From: Bradyrhizobium sp. U87765 SZCCT0048 | Lineage (GTDB): Bacteria; Pseudomonadota; Alphaproteobacteria; Rhizobiales; Xanthobacteraceae | DNA length: 64,000 bases | NCBI RefSeq assembly: GCF_018131225.1 | Contig: NZ_JAFCMM010000001.1 | Coordinates: 1,116,001-1,180,000, forward strand | Direction: 5' to 3' | In this document: one piece after another, positions 41,485 to 50,327 of the stretch | How the letters are laid out: each line of letters opens with the position of its first letter | How positions within the stretch are numbered: position 1 is the first letter of the stretch | Position numbers and translations under genes: made by a program | Notes under the pieces: model-generated | Told to the model about the DNA's origin: nothing | What the model saw: only the letters and a program-made list of their open reading frames with translations | Database searches by the model: none

Positions 41485-43161
41485 TCACGCGCCAGCGTGG
41501 GTGTGGACGGCCCGTCCCTCGAACAACGTCGCCAGCACCTTGACGTCGGCGATCTCGTCGGCCGGCATCTCGAACACGTTGCGGTCGAGGATGATCATGT
41601 CGGCTGATTTCCCGATCTCGATCGAACCGGTGACCTGCTCCAGCCCCAGCACCCGTGCGCCGTTGATGGTGTAGATCTCCAGCACAGTCGCGAGATCGAG
41701 CGCCTGCTCGGGCCATAGCGCGACGCCGGGAAACGCGCCGGACGGATTGCGCCGCGTCACCATGCCCTCGATGCCCGTCCATGGATCGGGGTTGGACACC
41801 ACCGGCCAGTCGGAACCGCCGGCCATCAGCGCGCCGGTTTCGTGCAGGCTGCGGTTCGGCCAGAACCGCGTGGCACGCTCCTCGCCCATCGCTGCCTTGT
41901 GGCCTTCCAGAAACAGGGTTGGATACCAGATGATCGGCGACAGGTCGGCCGCGACGCCAAGCGCTGCGAAGCGGGGAATGTCTGCGGGCAGGATGTAACT
42001 GGCATGGGCGACATGGTGCATCAGCGACGTCGGCCCGTTGAAGCTGCGCACGACCTCGATGGCGTCGAGCGCCTGTGTCACGGCCGCATCGCCGGCGCAG
42101 TGAATCTTGACCGCGATATTCTGCTTCTCGCACTTGCCGATCCAGCGTACGAGATCCGGCACCGTGAACATGGTCATGCCGCGAAAGCAGCAGCCATGCA
42201 GCGCGTCCGTCACATACGCTTCGTGGAAGGCCGCGGTCTTCGCTCCGGGCACGCCATCGAGGAAGATCTTGGCGCAGTCCGGCCGGACATGTGTGCTGCG
42301 ATAATCCTCGCGCATGGCGAACAGCGCATCGCCCACCGGCCCGATCATCGCCGCCGGATAGCTGACCGGCAGCGAGGCGACCGCCCAGGCCGACAGCTCG
42401 CCACGATCATCCAGCCCCTTCAGCGCCGCCAGCGTCGGTTGCATGGTGGCGGCGTCCAGAAATGAAGTGACGCCGAAGCCGTTGAGAATGGCAACAGCCC
42501 GCCGCACCGCGTCACGATCCATCTGCGCCGTGTAGTGACCGGCCTCGACAAGCGCGGCTTCACCCAGCGCCGAGGCCGTTTCGATCAGTACGCCGGTCAG
42601 CGCGCCGGTCATCGCATCGCGGCCGATCTCGCCATTGTCCGGTGGCACGGTCTCCGCCGTGATGCCGGCAAGGCGCAAGCCGGCCGAGTTCAGCCAGCGA
42701 TTGTGGCCGGAATCGTCGCGCAGCAGCACCGGATGATCACCGCTCGCCGCATCGAGCGCGGCAAGCGCCTCGGCGGTGTTGAGCAGGCCGAGTTGGCCCG
42801 TCTCCCAGCGCCCGCCGACAATCCAGCCGCGGGGAGGTGCATTGCGGGCCGACGCTGCGACACGCCCAGCGATCTCGGCAACGCCGATGCCCGGTGGCAG
42901 CCGCGTTTCGTAGAGATCCGCCCGGCCGCCGCTGATGATGTGGTTGTGGACATCGACAATGCCCGGCATCACCATCCGTCCCGCAAGGTCACGGACCTCC
43001 GTGCGTGGCCCGATCAACGGCTTGATTTCGGCGTCACCGCCGACCGCGACGATCCTGCCTCCTCTGATGGCAACCGCGCTGGCCCAGTTGCGGGCCCGAT
43101 CCATGGTGTAGATCCGGCCATTGGTCAGAACGAGATCGGCGGGCGAAACTGCAGACACCAT
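41485..43161 (-). CDS. YtcJ-like metal-dependent amidohydrolase, second copy
   Basis: This 558-residue protein of the amidohydrolase-3 group opens with LVLTNGRIYTMDRARN and carries HxH metal ligands in IVDVHNHII. Further ligands are in AVKIHCAGDAA and LMHHVAHAS, and the conserved Asp in AGGSDWPVVSNPDPW. The C-terminus (GSIEIGKSADMIILDRNVF) is typical. It is only moderately similar to the enzyme at 24361-26025. GGAG about 9 nt upstream supports ATG 43161. It stands alone, divergent from the unknown gene at 43502, so its substrate cannot be inferred. Confidence 0.87.
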   Translation of the reverse strand: MVSAVSPADLVLTNGRIYTMDRARNWASAVAIRGGRIVAVGGDAEIKPLIGPRTEVRDLAGRMVMPGIVDVHNHIISGGRADLYETRLPPGIGVAEIAGRVAASARNAPPRGWIVGGRWETGQLGLLNTAEALAALDAASGDHPVLLRDDSGHNRWLNSAGLRLAGITAETVPPDNGEIGRDAMTGALTGVLIETASALGEAALVEAGHYTAQMDRDAVRRAVAILNGFGVTSFLDAATMQPTLAALKGLDDRGELSAWAVASLPVSYPAAMIGPVGDALFAMREDYRSTHVRPDCAKIFLDGVPGAKTAAFHEAYVTDALHGCCFRGMTMFTVPDLVRWIGKCEKQNIAVKIHCAGDAAVTQALDAIEVVRSFNGPTSLMHHVAHASYILPADIPRFAALGVAADLSPIIWYPTLFLEGHKAAMGEERATRFWPNRSLHETGALMAGGSDWPVVSNPDPWTGIEGMVTRRNPSGAFPGVALWPEQALDLATVLEIYTINGARVLGLEQVTGSIEIGKSADMIILDRNVFEMPADEIADVKVLATLFEGRAVHTHAGA

Positions 43162-43501
43162 ATGCAGGGGCTCCGGACAGGGTGGAACCGGCACCCTCCT
43201 GTCCCCGACAAGACCGCGCAATCAGCCGTATGGCTGATCACTCTCCCTCCAGCGACCGGGCACGCCCGCCACACGCAACGAAGGCAACGCCTCGGCCGCG
43301 GCGACCGGCGACCGAGCGGCCTATCACGACACCCGTATCTTCGGCTATGCTTTGACATGGCAGTGTCTCCGCCTGGAGCGATACTGACGGGGGACAATCC
43401 CACTCCCCATAGCTGCCACGATGCCTGGACCGAGCCGAAGAACCTTTCTCGCCTGCTGCGCCATCGGCCTCTCCCCCTCTCGCGCATTGTCCGAGGACAA
43501 A
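43162..43501. promoter_or_regulatory. 340-bp divergent intergenic region
   Basis: This region separates the leftward amidohydrolase and the rightward unknown gene and should hold their promoters. A TTGACA occurs near 43355 on the plus strand but has no matching -10 at normal spacing. No repeats or RNA structure were noticed. Confidence 0.3.
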
Positions 43502-44218
43502 ATGATGAAGAACGTCGCAAACGAGCTGCCGTGGAAAGACGCACCGGACGCCGTGGCCTGCAACTTCGCTCTTGGGCACCTGGTCAACAACCTGCCGGGG
43601 CGCGTGACCGTCGGCGGCAGGATCCACGCCGAAACCTATATTGCAGCCGTCGGCGCCATCGCCGGCTACGCCGCACAACGCACGCTCTTCGCCGCTGGCG
43701 CGGGGGCGACGGCCGACATCAAACGTGTCGCCGCAGCCTCGGGGGAGCAGTACTGGTTCGGTGACAGCCTCAATCACATGCTGGTGCCGGCGACCGCGGC
43801 CGAAGGCAACCGCTGCGTCTGGTCGCTTGCAGCCGGCGGCGCCGTGAGCGCGGGCATCGACGCCCAGCGCCTGCCCAGGCTCGACGCGATGTTCAAGCAT
43901 GTCGCCTCGACCATCGGCGGGCCGAACGAAGGCAAGTCGTCCGTGCCCGCTCAGCATCAGGCTCAACTTCCGGTGCGGGACCTGCTGAAGGCTGTCTGGC
44001 CGGTGGCGACCACCTGCTTTTCCGGAGCGCTTCCGGGCGCCAGCCACGCCTACGGCGCGGCGCCGGTCGCATGGTGGTCGGCCATCGCGGCTCAGGCCGC
44101 GAACCGCCCCATCCAGAACGTCAAGGGCGTGCTGCCACCGGGCATCGCGCTGACGCTGCTGATGGAGACCGCGATCTACAGCAGCAAGCTCGACCAGTCG
44201 AAAATCGAGCGAGCGTGA
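43502..44218 (+). CDS. Unknown protein
   Basis: This 238-residue protein is not recognised. It is rich in Ala and Gly, has no clear signal peptide if ATG 43502 is used, and includes segments WKDAPDAVACNFALGHLVNNLPGRV, EQYWFGDSLNHML and hydrophobic C-terminal stretches. GAGGA lies 5 nt before ATG 43502; an earlier ATG (43421) has no ribosome site, although it would add an Arg-rich, weakly Tat-like leader. Reading-frame integrity and codon use match real genes here. The next downstream DNA is a degraded patch, so this gene may mark the edge of a rearranged region. Confidence 0.65.
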   Translation: MMKNVANELPWKDAPDAVACNFALGHLVNNLPGRVTVGGRIHAETYIAAVGAIAGYAAQRTLFAAGAGATADIKRVAAASGEQYWFGDSLNHMLVPATAAEGNRCVWSLAAGGAVSAGIDAQRLPRLDAMFKHVASTIGGPNEGKSSVPAQHQAQLPVRDLLKAVWPVATTCFSGALPGASHAYGAAPVAWWSAIAAQAANRPIQNVKGVLPPGIALTLLMETAIYSSKLDQSKIERA

Positions 44219-44244
44219 ACTGTCCCCTTCGCGCGTGACGAGGT

Positions 44245-44517
44245 CTAAAGCCCGTACGCCTCGCAGGTGGGCGCGACCGATCCGCGCCATGGCCCGTTGA
44301 ACAGCGCGACCATCTCCTCGGCTGCGGTCCGGCCACTGTCGACGATCCGGTCGAGCGCGAGATAACAGCTCTCGTCGCGGCCGAGATGATCGAGCCGACC
44401 GCGCCGCCGCAGCCCCGAGTGGGCAAGCTCGATGCATTCGCGCGCGACATCGTGCAGTTCGCGATTGCGGATGCGAGTCTTCAGTCCGAAACGCGGCGCA
44501 TCGTCCAGCAAAGCCTG
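44245..44517 (-). pseudogene. Remnant: C-terminal 90 codons of glutamate-cysteine ligase (gshA)
   Basis: The minus strand encodes about 90 residues ending in a proper stop that resemble the C-terminus of the alphaproteobacterial/plant-type glutamate-cysteine ligase. Visible features are PRFGLKTRIRN, a GLRRRGRLD segment, RDESCYL, GRTAAEEM and the closing GPWRGSV. The rest of the gene is absent. At about 44518 the sequence switches abruptly to a luciferase-like monooxygenase on the opposite strand. A functional gshA must be elsewhere if the cell makes glutathione. Identification is from remembered family features, not an alignment. Confidence 0.6.
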
Positions 44518-45589
44518 CCGCCGATGCCGCGCAACGCGATCATGCGCAGCGGCACCGTGACATCGTTCGATCCGATGATCATGCTGCCGGCGATCGCGTC
44601 CTGCACCACTAATATCGGCCTGATCGCCACCGCGACGACGAGCTACGAGCAGCCATATCTGGTGGCGCGGCGGTTCGCCTCGCTCGATCACCTCAGCGGC
44701 GGCCGCGCCGGCTGGAACATCGTCACCACCGTCAATCCCGAGGCTGCGCTGAACTTCGGCCTCGACATGGCGCTGAGCCACGACGATCGCTACGAGCAGG
44801 CGCAGGAGTTCTTCAAGATCGTCACCGGACTGTGGGACGGCTGGGCCGACGATGCGCTGGTGATGGACAAGGAGAGCGGCGTCTTCTTCAATCCCGACAA
44901 GGTGCGGGCACTGGAGCACAAGGGAAAATATTTCTCGGTCAAGGGCCCGCTCAACGTCGCCCGGCCCGTGCAGGGCTGGCCGGTGGTCGCCCTCGCCGGC
45001 GCCTCGGAATCGGCACGACAGATGGCCGCCGAAACCGCCGACCTCGTGTTCGGCAACGCCCGGAGCCTCGAGACCGGCCGCGCGTTCTACAAGGACGTCA
45101 AAAACCGCGCCATCGCCGCCGGCCGCAATCCCGACCATGTCAAGATTCTACCCGCCAACCAGGTCTATGTCGGAGAGACCCGCAAGGACGCGTTGCGCAA
45201 GAAGCGCTACATGGACGATCTCGTCCATGTCGACAGCAACATCCCCAACCTGTCGATCCGCCTCGGCGTCGACGTCTCCCGATACGATCCCGACAAGCCG
45301 CTGCCGGACCTGCCCAAGACCGAGCAGGGTCAGGGCAACCAGCGCGAATGGCTGGCGCTCGCCCGCCGCGAGGGCCTCACCATGCGCGAACTCGCCAAGC
45401 GCGCGGCCGAATCCGGCACCGGCGAGATGGTCGGCTCACCCCGGGAGATTGCCGACCAGATGGAGGAGTGGCTGTAAGGCGAGGCCTGCGACGGCTTCAT
45501 CATCGTGTTCTACACCGTGCCTGACGGCCGAAGGCAAGACGCTGCGGGAGAACATCGGACTGCCGCGTCCGAAGAGCTGGCATGACTAA
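44518..45589 (+). pseudogene. Broken luciferase-like flavin monooxygenase (NtaA/SnaA/DszA family)
   Basis: The frame encodes much of a bacterial luciferase-like FMNH2-dependent monooxygenase: TNIGLIATATTSYEQPYLVARRFAS, GGRAGWNIVTTVN, VVALAGASESA and the GSPREIADQMEEW tail. The first 60 or so family residues are missing, replaced by antisense gshA sequence. At 45475 a TAA interrupts the reading, but the same frame continues with GEACDGFIIVFYTVP. About 25 codons are then lost, and the final EGKTLRENIGLPRP segment follows in another frame, ending at 45589. The apparent 363-residue frame from 44386 is thus a chimera of a truncated gene. The parent enzyme would have attacked a C-S or C-N bond. Confidence 0.8.
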
Positions 45590-45818
45590 TCGGCTGTCGT
45601 CGCCGCCGCCATGCCGGGCTATGGACGCCGGCAAGAGGCATCGCCGCTGGCGCGAGGCCACGGTCGCTGGCCTCTCCCCCGCCCCGCGTCACGCGACGCC
45701 CAGGTTCCGGACAGTCATGCTTCCGCTTCCCCGACCGACGCCCCGCGCCGGACGAGGCGTTGCGCCGGCGACGCTGCATGTAGCGGCCTTGCGGAGACGC
45801 TCGGCCTGGAAGACGGGA

Positions 45819-46727
45819 ATGATGCAGGCAATGAATACGCGATTGAAAGGTGTCGGCTATGGGCTTCTCGCGGCGCTCGTGTGGGGCGGCTTTCCCGTCG
45901 TCACCCGTCTCGGGGTTGCCCATTCGCCGCTCGATTCCTACGATATCGCATTCATCCGCTTCGTCGTTGCCGGCACGCTGCTGCTGCCGGTGATGCTGCG
46001 GCGAGGCCTCGGCGGCCTCGCCCCGGCGCCCATTGCGCTGATGATCGCCGGCGTCGGCGCGCCCTACATTCTCGCCGTCGCCGCGGGGCTGAGCCACGCC
46101 GCGGCCGGCTTCTTCGCCCTGACGCCAGGCAGCATGATCGCCTTGACCGCGATCTTCAGCCGCTTTCTCACGCGGCAGCGGCTGTCGGCGATGCAGCTCG
46201 CCGGCATCACGATCGTGCTGCTCGGCATGGCGCTCGCCGGCAGCAACGTCCTGACGGCAGGCGGCGGCTGGACCGCCATCGCGCTGTTTGTGCTCGGTGG
46301 CCTGCTGTGGGCGATCTACAACATCACCACCAAGGTCTGGGCCGTCGATGCCTTGCTCGCGACCGCGATCGTCTCCGTCGGCTCGGCGATCATCTATACC
46401 CCGCTCTACCTCGCGTTCCGCGGCACCGCGCTGCTGCACGCCCCGATCGGCGCCATCGCGATCCAGGCGGTCTATCAGGGCGTCCTGGTCTCAATCCTCG
46501 GGCTCTACGTCTTCAGCCGCAGCGTCGCGATCCTCGGACCGGCCATCGGAGCGACCTTCGCCGCCCTCGTGCCGGTGCTCGCGACCATCGAGGCGGCGCT
46601 GCTGCTGGGCGAACAGCCGCCGCCACTGGCGCTTGTCGGCATCGCCATCGTCACCGCCGGCATGATCGTCAGCCTGCTCCAGTCGCCCCGGCGCGAAAGC
46701 GGGGCCTCCGGGACCGGCGCTTCATGA
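45819..46727 (+). CDS. EamA-family (DMT) transporter
   Basis: This protein has about 302 residues and ten membrane segments arranged as two EamA repeats (GYGLLAALVWGGFPVVTRLGV at the start; GLLWAIYNITTKVWAVDA in the second half). Such transporters export or import amino acids or other metabolites. ATG 45819 has GGAAG about 7 nt upstream; ATGs at 45822 (other frame) and 45831 are alternatives. The 230 bp before it contain no gene. It lies between two broken genes but is itself intact. Confidence 0.86.
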   Translation: MMQAMNTRLKGVGYGLLAALVWGGFPVVTRLGVAHSPLDSYDIAFIRFVVAGTLLLPVMLRRGLGGLAPAPIALMIAGVGAPYILAVAAGLSHAAAGFFALTPGSMIALTAIFSRFLTRQRLSAMQLAGITIVLLGMALAGSNVLTAGGGWTAIALFVLGGLLWAIYNITTKVWAVDALLATAIVSVGSAIIYTPLYLAFRGTALLHAPIGAIAIQAVYQGVLVSILGLYVFSRSVAILGPAIGATFAALVPVLATIEAALLLGEQPPPLALVGIAIVTAGMIVSLLQSPRRESGASGTGAS

Positions 46728-46871
46728 CAGCTCATTGACCAGCGATGCCGGCGCCGCGCGATACGGGTCCGCAACAGGGAGGCAGCCATGACGGCATGAT
46801 GATGATGACGATCGCCCCGGTGATCTCACGCAACTGAGAAACAACAACCAAACAGGGACCAGGAAACGGCC

Positions 46872-48210
46872 ATGTCATATGCATTGGAGACACCATCGTC
46901 GGGGCTGGGGACGACAGCCTCGAAAAGCGCACCGTCCGCAAGGCCATGATGCGCCTCATCCCATTTCTCGTGTTGTGCTATTTTTTCGCCTACATCGATC
47001 GTATCAATATCGGTTTCGCCGCACTCGGGATGAACAAGGAGTTTGGCTTCTCGCCGATCGTGTTCAGCACCGGCGCGGGCATCTTCTTCTTCGGTTACTT
47101 CCTGTTCGAAGTCCCCAGCAACATGGCGCTGGAGAAGGTCGGCGCACGGCGCTGGATCGCGCGCATCATGATCAGCTGGGGCATCGTGTCGATGCTGATG
47201 GTACTGATCTCCGGCACATCGAGCTTCTATATCATGCGCTTCCTGCTCGGCATCGCAGAGGCCGGCTTCTTCCAGGCATTCTCCTGTACCTGACCTACTG
47301 GTTTCCGGCGGAATATCGCGCGCGGATCATTGCCGGCTTCCTGATCGCGGTGCCGGTGTCCTCGACCATCGGCGCGCCGATCTCCAGCATGCTGCTGGAC
47401 ATGGACGGCATCGCCGGCCTGCGCGGCTGGCAATGGCTGTTCATCATCGAGGGCATTCCCTCGGTCCTGTTCGGCATTCTAACGCTGTTCTATCTCGCCG
47501 ACCGTCCCGAACAGGCAACCTGGCTGAATGCCGACGAGAAGCGCTGGCTGATCGACCAGCTGGCGCGGGAACGGGCTGCCAAGGAGCAGGTCCGCCATCT
47601 CACTTTTGGGCAGGCAATGGCCAATCCCGATGTGTGGGGGCTCAGCGTGATCTATTTCGGGCTGGTCGCGGCGATCTATGGCACCAGCTTCTGGCTGCCG
47701 CAGATCGTCAAGGCGTTCGGACTCACCAACATCCAGACCGGCTTCGTGACAGCGATCCCCTATCTGTTCGGTGCACTGACCATGGTGTTCTGGGGCCTCA
47801 GTTCCGATCGGCGCCGCGAGCGTGTCTGGCACAACGCCCTGCCACTGGCGCTGGCAGCGATCGGCCTCGCCGCCTCGGCCTATGCGGGCTCACCAATGAC
47901 CACGATGATCGCGCTGACGGTGGCCTCGATCGGCATCTACTGCGCGTTCGCGCTGTTCTGGACGCTGCCCTCGGCGATCCTCACCGGCAGCGCCGCTGCC
48001 GGCGGCATCGCGCTGATCAACTCGCTCGGCAATCTCGCCGGCTTCGGCGGGCCCTACCTGATCGGCTGGATGAAGGAAACCACCGGCACGTTCTCGGCTG
48101 GCCTGCTCGTGGTGGCGGTGATGCCGCTGGTTGCCGCACTCCTCACGCTGGTGTTTGGCCGGCTGCGCGCGGGGGAGCTGGCGGCCGGCGAGGCAACCGC
48201 CACCAAATGA
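46872..48210 (+). pseudogene. MFS (anion:cation symporter type) transporter with two frameshifts
   Basis: The gene starts at ATG 46872 (AGGAAA 6 nt upstream) as MSYALETPSSGLG, then needs +1 nt in the G run at 46907-46910 to continue as DDSLEKRTVRK into MMRLIPFLVLCYFFAYIDRINIGFAALGMNK. A second missing base near 47272 (a CC that should be CCC) shifts AEAGFFQAF away from the expected FFPGILLYLTYWFPAEYRARI, which continues in another frame to 48210. The repaired protein would have about 445 residues and twelve membrane segments, like the phthalate/tartrate-type ACS transporters. Both lesions are single-base losses in homopolymers, so either gene decay or assembly error is possible. Confidence 0.8.
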
Positions 48211-48220
48211 GCCATTCCTG

Positions 48221-48251
48221 CGACGGGCCGGATGTTGCGTCCGGCCCGTCG
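48221..48251. terminator. Strong hairpin after the MFS gene
   Basis: CGACGGGCCGGA and its exact complement enclose a 7-nt loop, 11 bp after the stop codon. The 12-bp GC stem is terminator-like, although no T-tract follows on either side. Confidence 0.6.
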
Positions 48252-48319
48252 GGGATCGCGCGAACTCGAGTTTCGGGCTAGGTTGGACGCAGCCGTTCAC
48301 CCGCGTCCTGCCTGGATCG

Positions 48320-49186
48320 ATGCCCGCCCTGCCACACCTCCGTCGACAATGCTCTTCGTGGTGGCTCGTATCAGCGGCCGCCATCGCGATTGCGATCGTG
48401 TCCCCTGGCCGGATCGCCCGTGCGGACGATCGCGTTCCTGACCGCCCGTCGATGCCTGCCTCCGGCCACGACATCATCGAACGAACGGCCGAGGTGCCCC
48501 TCACCGACGGCCGGCGGCAACGTGTGCTCTACGCCGCAGCGCCACAGCCCCGGGCGATCCTCATCATGTTTCCCGGCGGCGCCGGCGATATCGGCCTCGA
48601 CGAGAGCGGTACCATCCGACATGGCGACAATTTCGTCGTCCGCACCCGCGCGCTGTGGGTGAAGCACGGCTACGCCGTCGTCATTCCCGACACCATCGAC
48701 GGCGCCAACCTGCGCGGCTCGCGCAGCTCGCCGCAATATGCCGCGCTCGCGCGGGATCTCGTGGCATTCGCGCATCGGCAGGCTCCCGCGCCCGTCTTCC
48801 TGCTCGGCACCAGTCAGGGCGCCATCGCGGCGCTGAACGGCGCGGCCCATGCCGCGCCAGGAGCCATATCCGGTGTCATCCTGACCGAGTCGGTCTCGCG
48901 GCTCGGCGGCAGCGGCGAAACCGTCTTCAGTGCGGGGCCTGAGACCGTTCGCGTGCCGGCGCTCGTCGTCGCCAACCGCGACGACCGCTGCGATGTCGCG
49001 CCGCCCGAGGACGCGCCCCGCATCGCGGCGGCGATGACCGCATCGCCCGACGTCCATGTCGCTGAAATCAGCGGTGGCACGGCACGATCGACGCGCACTT
49101 GCGGCTCGCTGACCCCGCATGGCTATTTCGGCATCGAGACTGCCGTGGTCGACATGATCGCCGCATGGATCGACCGCCATCGGTGA
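48320..49186 (+). CDS. Secreted alpha/beta hydrolase
   Basis: This 288-residue protein has a signal peptide (residues 1-37, ending ARAD). The catalytic serine is in LLGTSQGAIAAL (G-x-S-x-G), the oxyanion segment is MFPGGAGDIG, the candidate acid is Asp in ANRDDRC, and the catalytic histidine is in TPHGYFG. Two or more Cys (DDRCDV, RTCGSL) could form a disulphide. It should hydrolyse an ester or similar bond in the periplasm or outside the cell. It is not obviously in an operon with its neighbours. Upstream starts are possible, but 48320 gives a clean signal peptide. Confidence 0.8.
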   Translation: MPALPHLRRQCSSWWLVSAAAIAIAIVSPGRIARADDRVPDRPSMPASGHDIIERTAEVPLTDGRRQRVLYAAAPQPRAILIMFPGGAGDIGLDESGTIRHGDNFVVRTRALWVKHGYAVVIPDTIDGANLRGSRSSPQYAALARDLVAFAHRQAPAPVFLLGTSQGAIAALNGAAHAAPGAISGVILTESVSRLGGSGETVFSAGPETVRVPALVVANRDDRCDVAPPEDAPRIAAAMTASPDVHVAEISGGTARSTRTCGSLTPHGYFGIETAVVDMIAAWIDRHR

Positions 49187-49378
49187 TGACATCGGCCTCG
49201 TCCGAGGAAAACAATCCCCGGCCTCCGTGAGCCGCTGGCATGGAACAGGCCCAACACTCTCCACGGAAGGGCCTTGGTTTGGTCAAACCGGCGTGTGGAA
49301 TAACAGGGTCTGATCATGGGCGCTGTGCCGGTTGCACTGGCGCCCCATCGCCATGCCTGCGGGGACCAAAGCACGCCG

Positions 49379-50284
49379 ATGCTCTCCATCCTGAAACCCA
49401 AAGAGGCCGAGCCGCCGACGCGGACCGATCCTCACGACATCATCCTGATTGCAAGCGCCGATAAGGTTGCAGCCGATGGCGGACCACCGCCGCTGGCGCC
49501 CGAGGCGCCGCGCATCGTCGTCGATACCGCCGCGCCATCCCTCGGTGAACCCGCCCCGGAGCCGGCGGCGAGCCGTTCCATCCCTTCGGTGGACACGACG
49601 TTTCGTGCGACCGCGGTCGACGGAAAGATCGACGACGTCATCGTCGATCCGCTGCCGATCGGGGTCCCGCTGTCGGATGGCCCGCGCCCGCTGCGCACCG
49701 CCGGCCGCTTCCTGATCGCGGTGATGCTGGGCGGCATCGCCACCCTCGCCTGGCAATCCTATGGTGACAGCGGCAAGCGCATGCTGGCGCACTGGGCTCC
49801 CCAGCTCGCGCCGCTGCTGGCGCATGCGCCCGCGCAACCCGCGGCAGTGGCCCCAGAGGCCGCTCCAGCCAGCGTCACGTCTCCGGCTGCGCCAACATCC
49901 CCGGGTGCTCCGAGTCCGGCTGCTGTATCGGTCCCCGCAGCCGACACGGCCCAGGCTCTGCAATCCATCAACCAGAGCCTCTCGGCACTGGCGCGCGATG
50001 TCGAGCAGCTCAAGGCCAGCCAGGAGCAGTTGAAGGCGAACCAGGAGCAGATGATCCGCGACGTTGCCAAGCTCGCGATCCAGCGCAAGCCCCCGGCCGC
50101 AGCCCCACGGCCCGCCATGACGGCGCCAGCACCAGCACCTGTCCACAGAACGGCACCTCTTCCGCCGCCGCCGGCCGCCGGCGCACCACCGCGTCCGCTC
50201 GCACCGCCGGCACCGATCCGGTCGACGCCATCCATGCCGCCTCCGCCCGCCAGCGGCGTGACGCCGCCACGGCCCATGCCCTGA
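49379..50284 (+). CDS. Unknown single-pass membrane protein with coiled coil and proline-rich tail
   Basis: This protein has about 301 residues. Residues 1-105 are acidic and disordered-looking, and one membrane helix (LIAVMLGGIATLAW) lies at about 112-128. An Ala/Pro-rich stretch follows, then a coiled coil (ALARDVEQLKASQEQLKANQEQ) at about 205-240. A tail of about 70 residues is nearly all Pro and Ala. No enzymatic motif is present. Similar proteins of unknown function are, to my recollection, common in bradyrhizobia. ATG 49316 is an alternative start adding 21 residues; neither has a strong ribosome site. A role as an envelope tether is possible but unproven. Confidence 0.65.
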   Translation: MLSILKPKEAEPPTRTDPHDIILIASADKVAADGGPPPLAPEAPRIVVDTAAPSLGEPAPEPAASRSIPSVDTTFRATAVDGKIDDVIVDPLPIGVPLSDGPRPLRTAGRFLIAVMLGGIATLAWQSYGDSGKRMLAHWAPQLAPLLAHAPAQPAAVAPEAAPASVTSPAAPTSPGAPSPAAVSVPAADTAQALQSINQSLSALARDVEQLKASQEQLKANQEQMIRDVAKLAIQRKPPAAAPRPAMTAPAPAPVHRTAPLPPPPAAGAPPRPLAPPAPIRSTPSMPPPPASGVTPPRPMP

Positions 50285-50287
50285 CCG

Positions 50288-50321
50288 GCATCGTGCTGAC
50301 GCGAACGCGTCAGCCCGATGC
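50288..50321. terminator. Bidirectional hairpin between convergent genes
   Basis: GCATCG-t-GCTGACGCG is followed, after AA, by the exact complement CGCGTCAGC-c-CGATGC. This gives a long stem with one mismatch, placed in the 43-bp gap between two converging stop codons. It lacks T-tracts but is well placed to end both transcripts. Confidence 0.6.
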
Positions 50322-50327
50322 GAGCCG

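Noticed and set aside
44386..45477. Intact 363-residue luciferase-like monooxygenase
   Set aside because: Its first 45 residues are antisense gshA-like sequence, the normal N-terminus is missing, and homologous sequence continues past the TAA. Treated as a pseudogene.
46879..48210. Single 443-codon MFS gene starting at 46879
   Set aside because: The first 130 or so codons of this frame are Arg/His-rich shadow sequence; the real N-terminal half lies in another frame, showing frameshifts.
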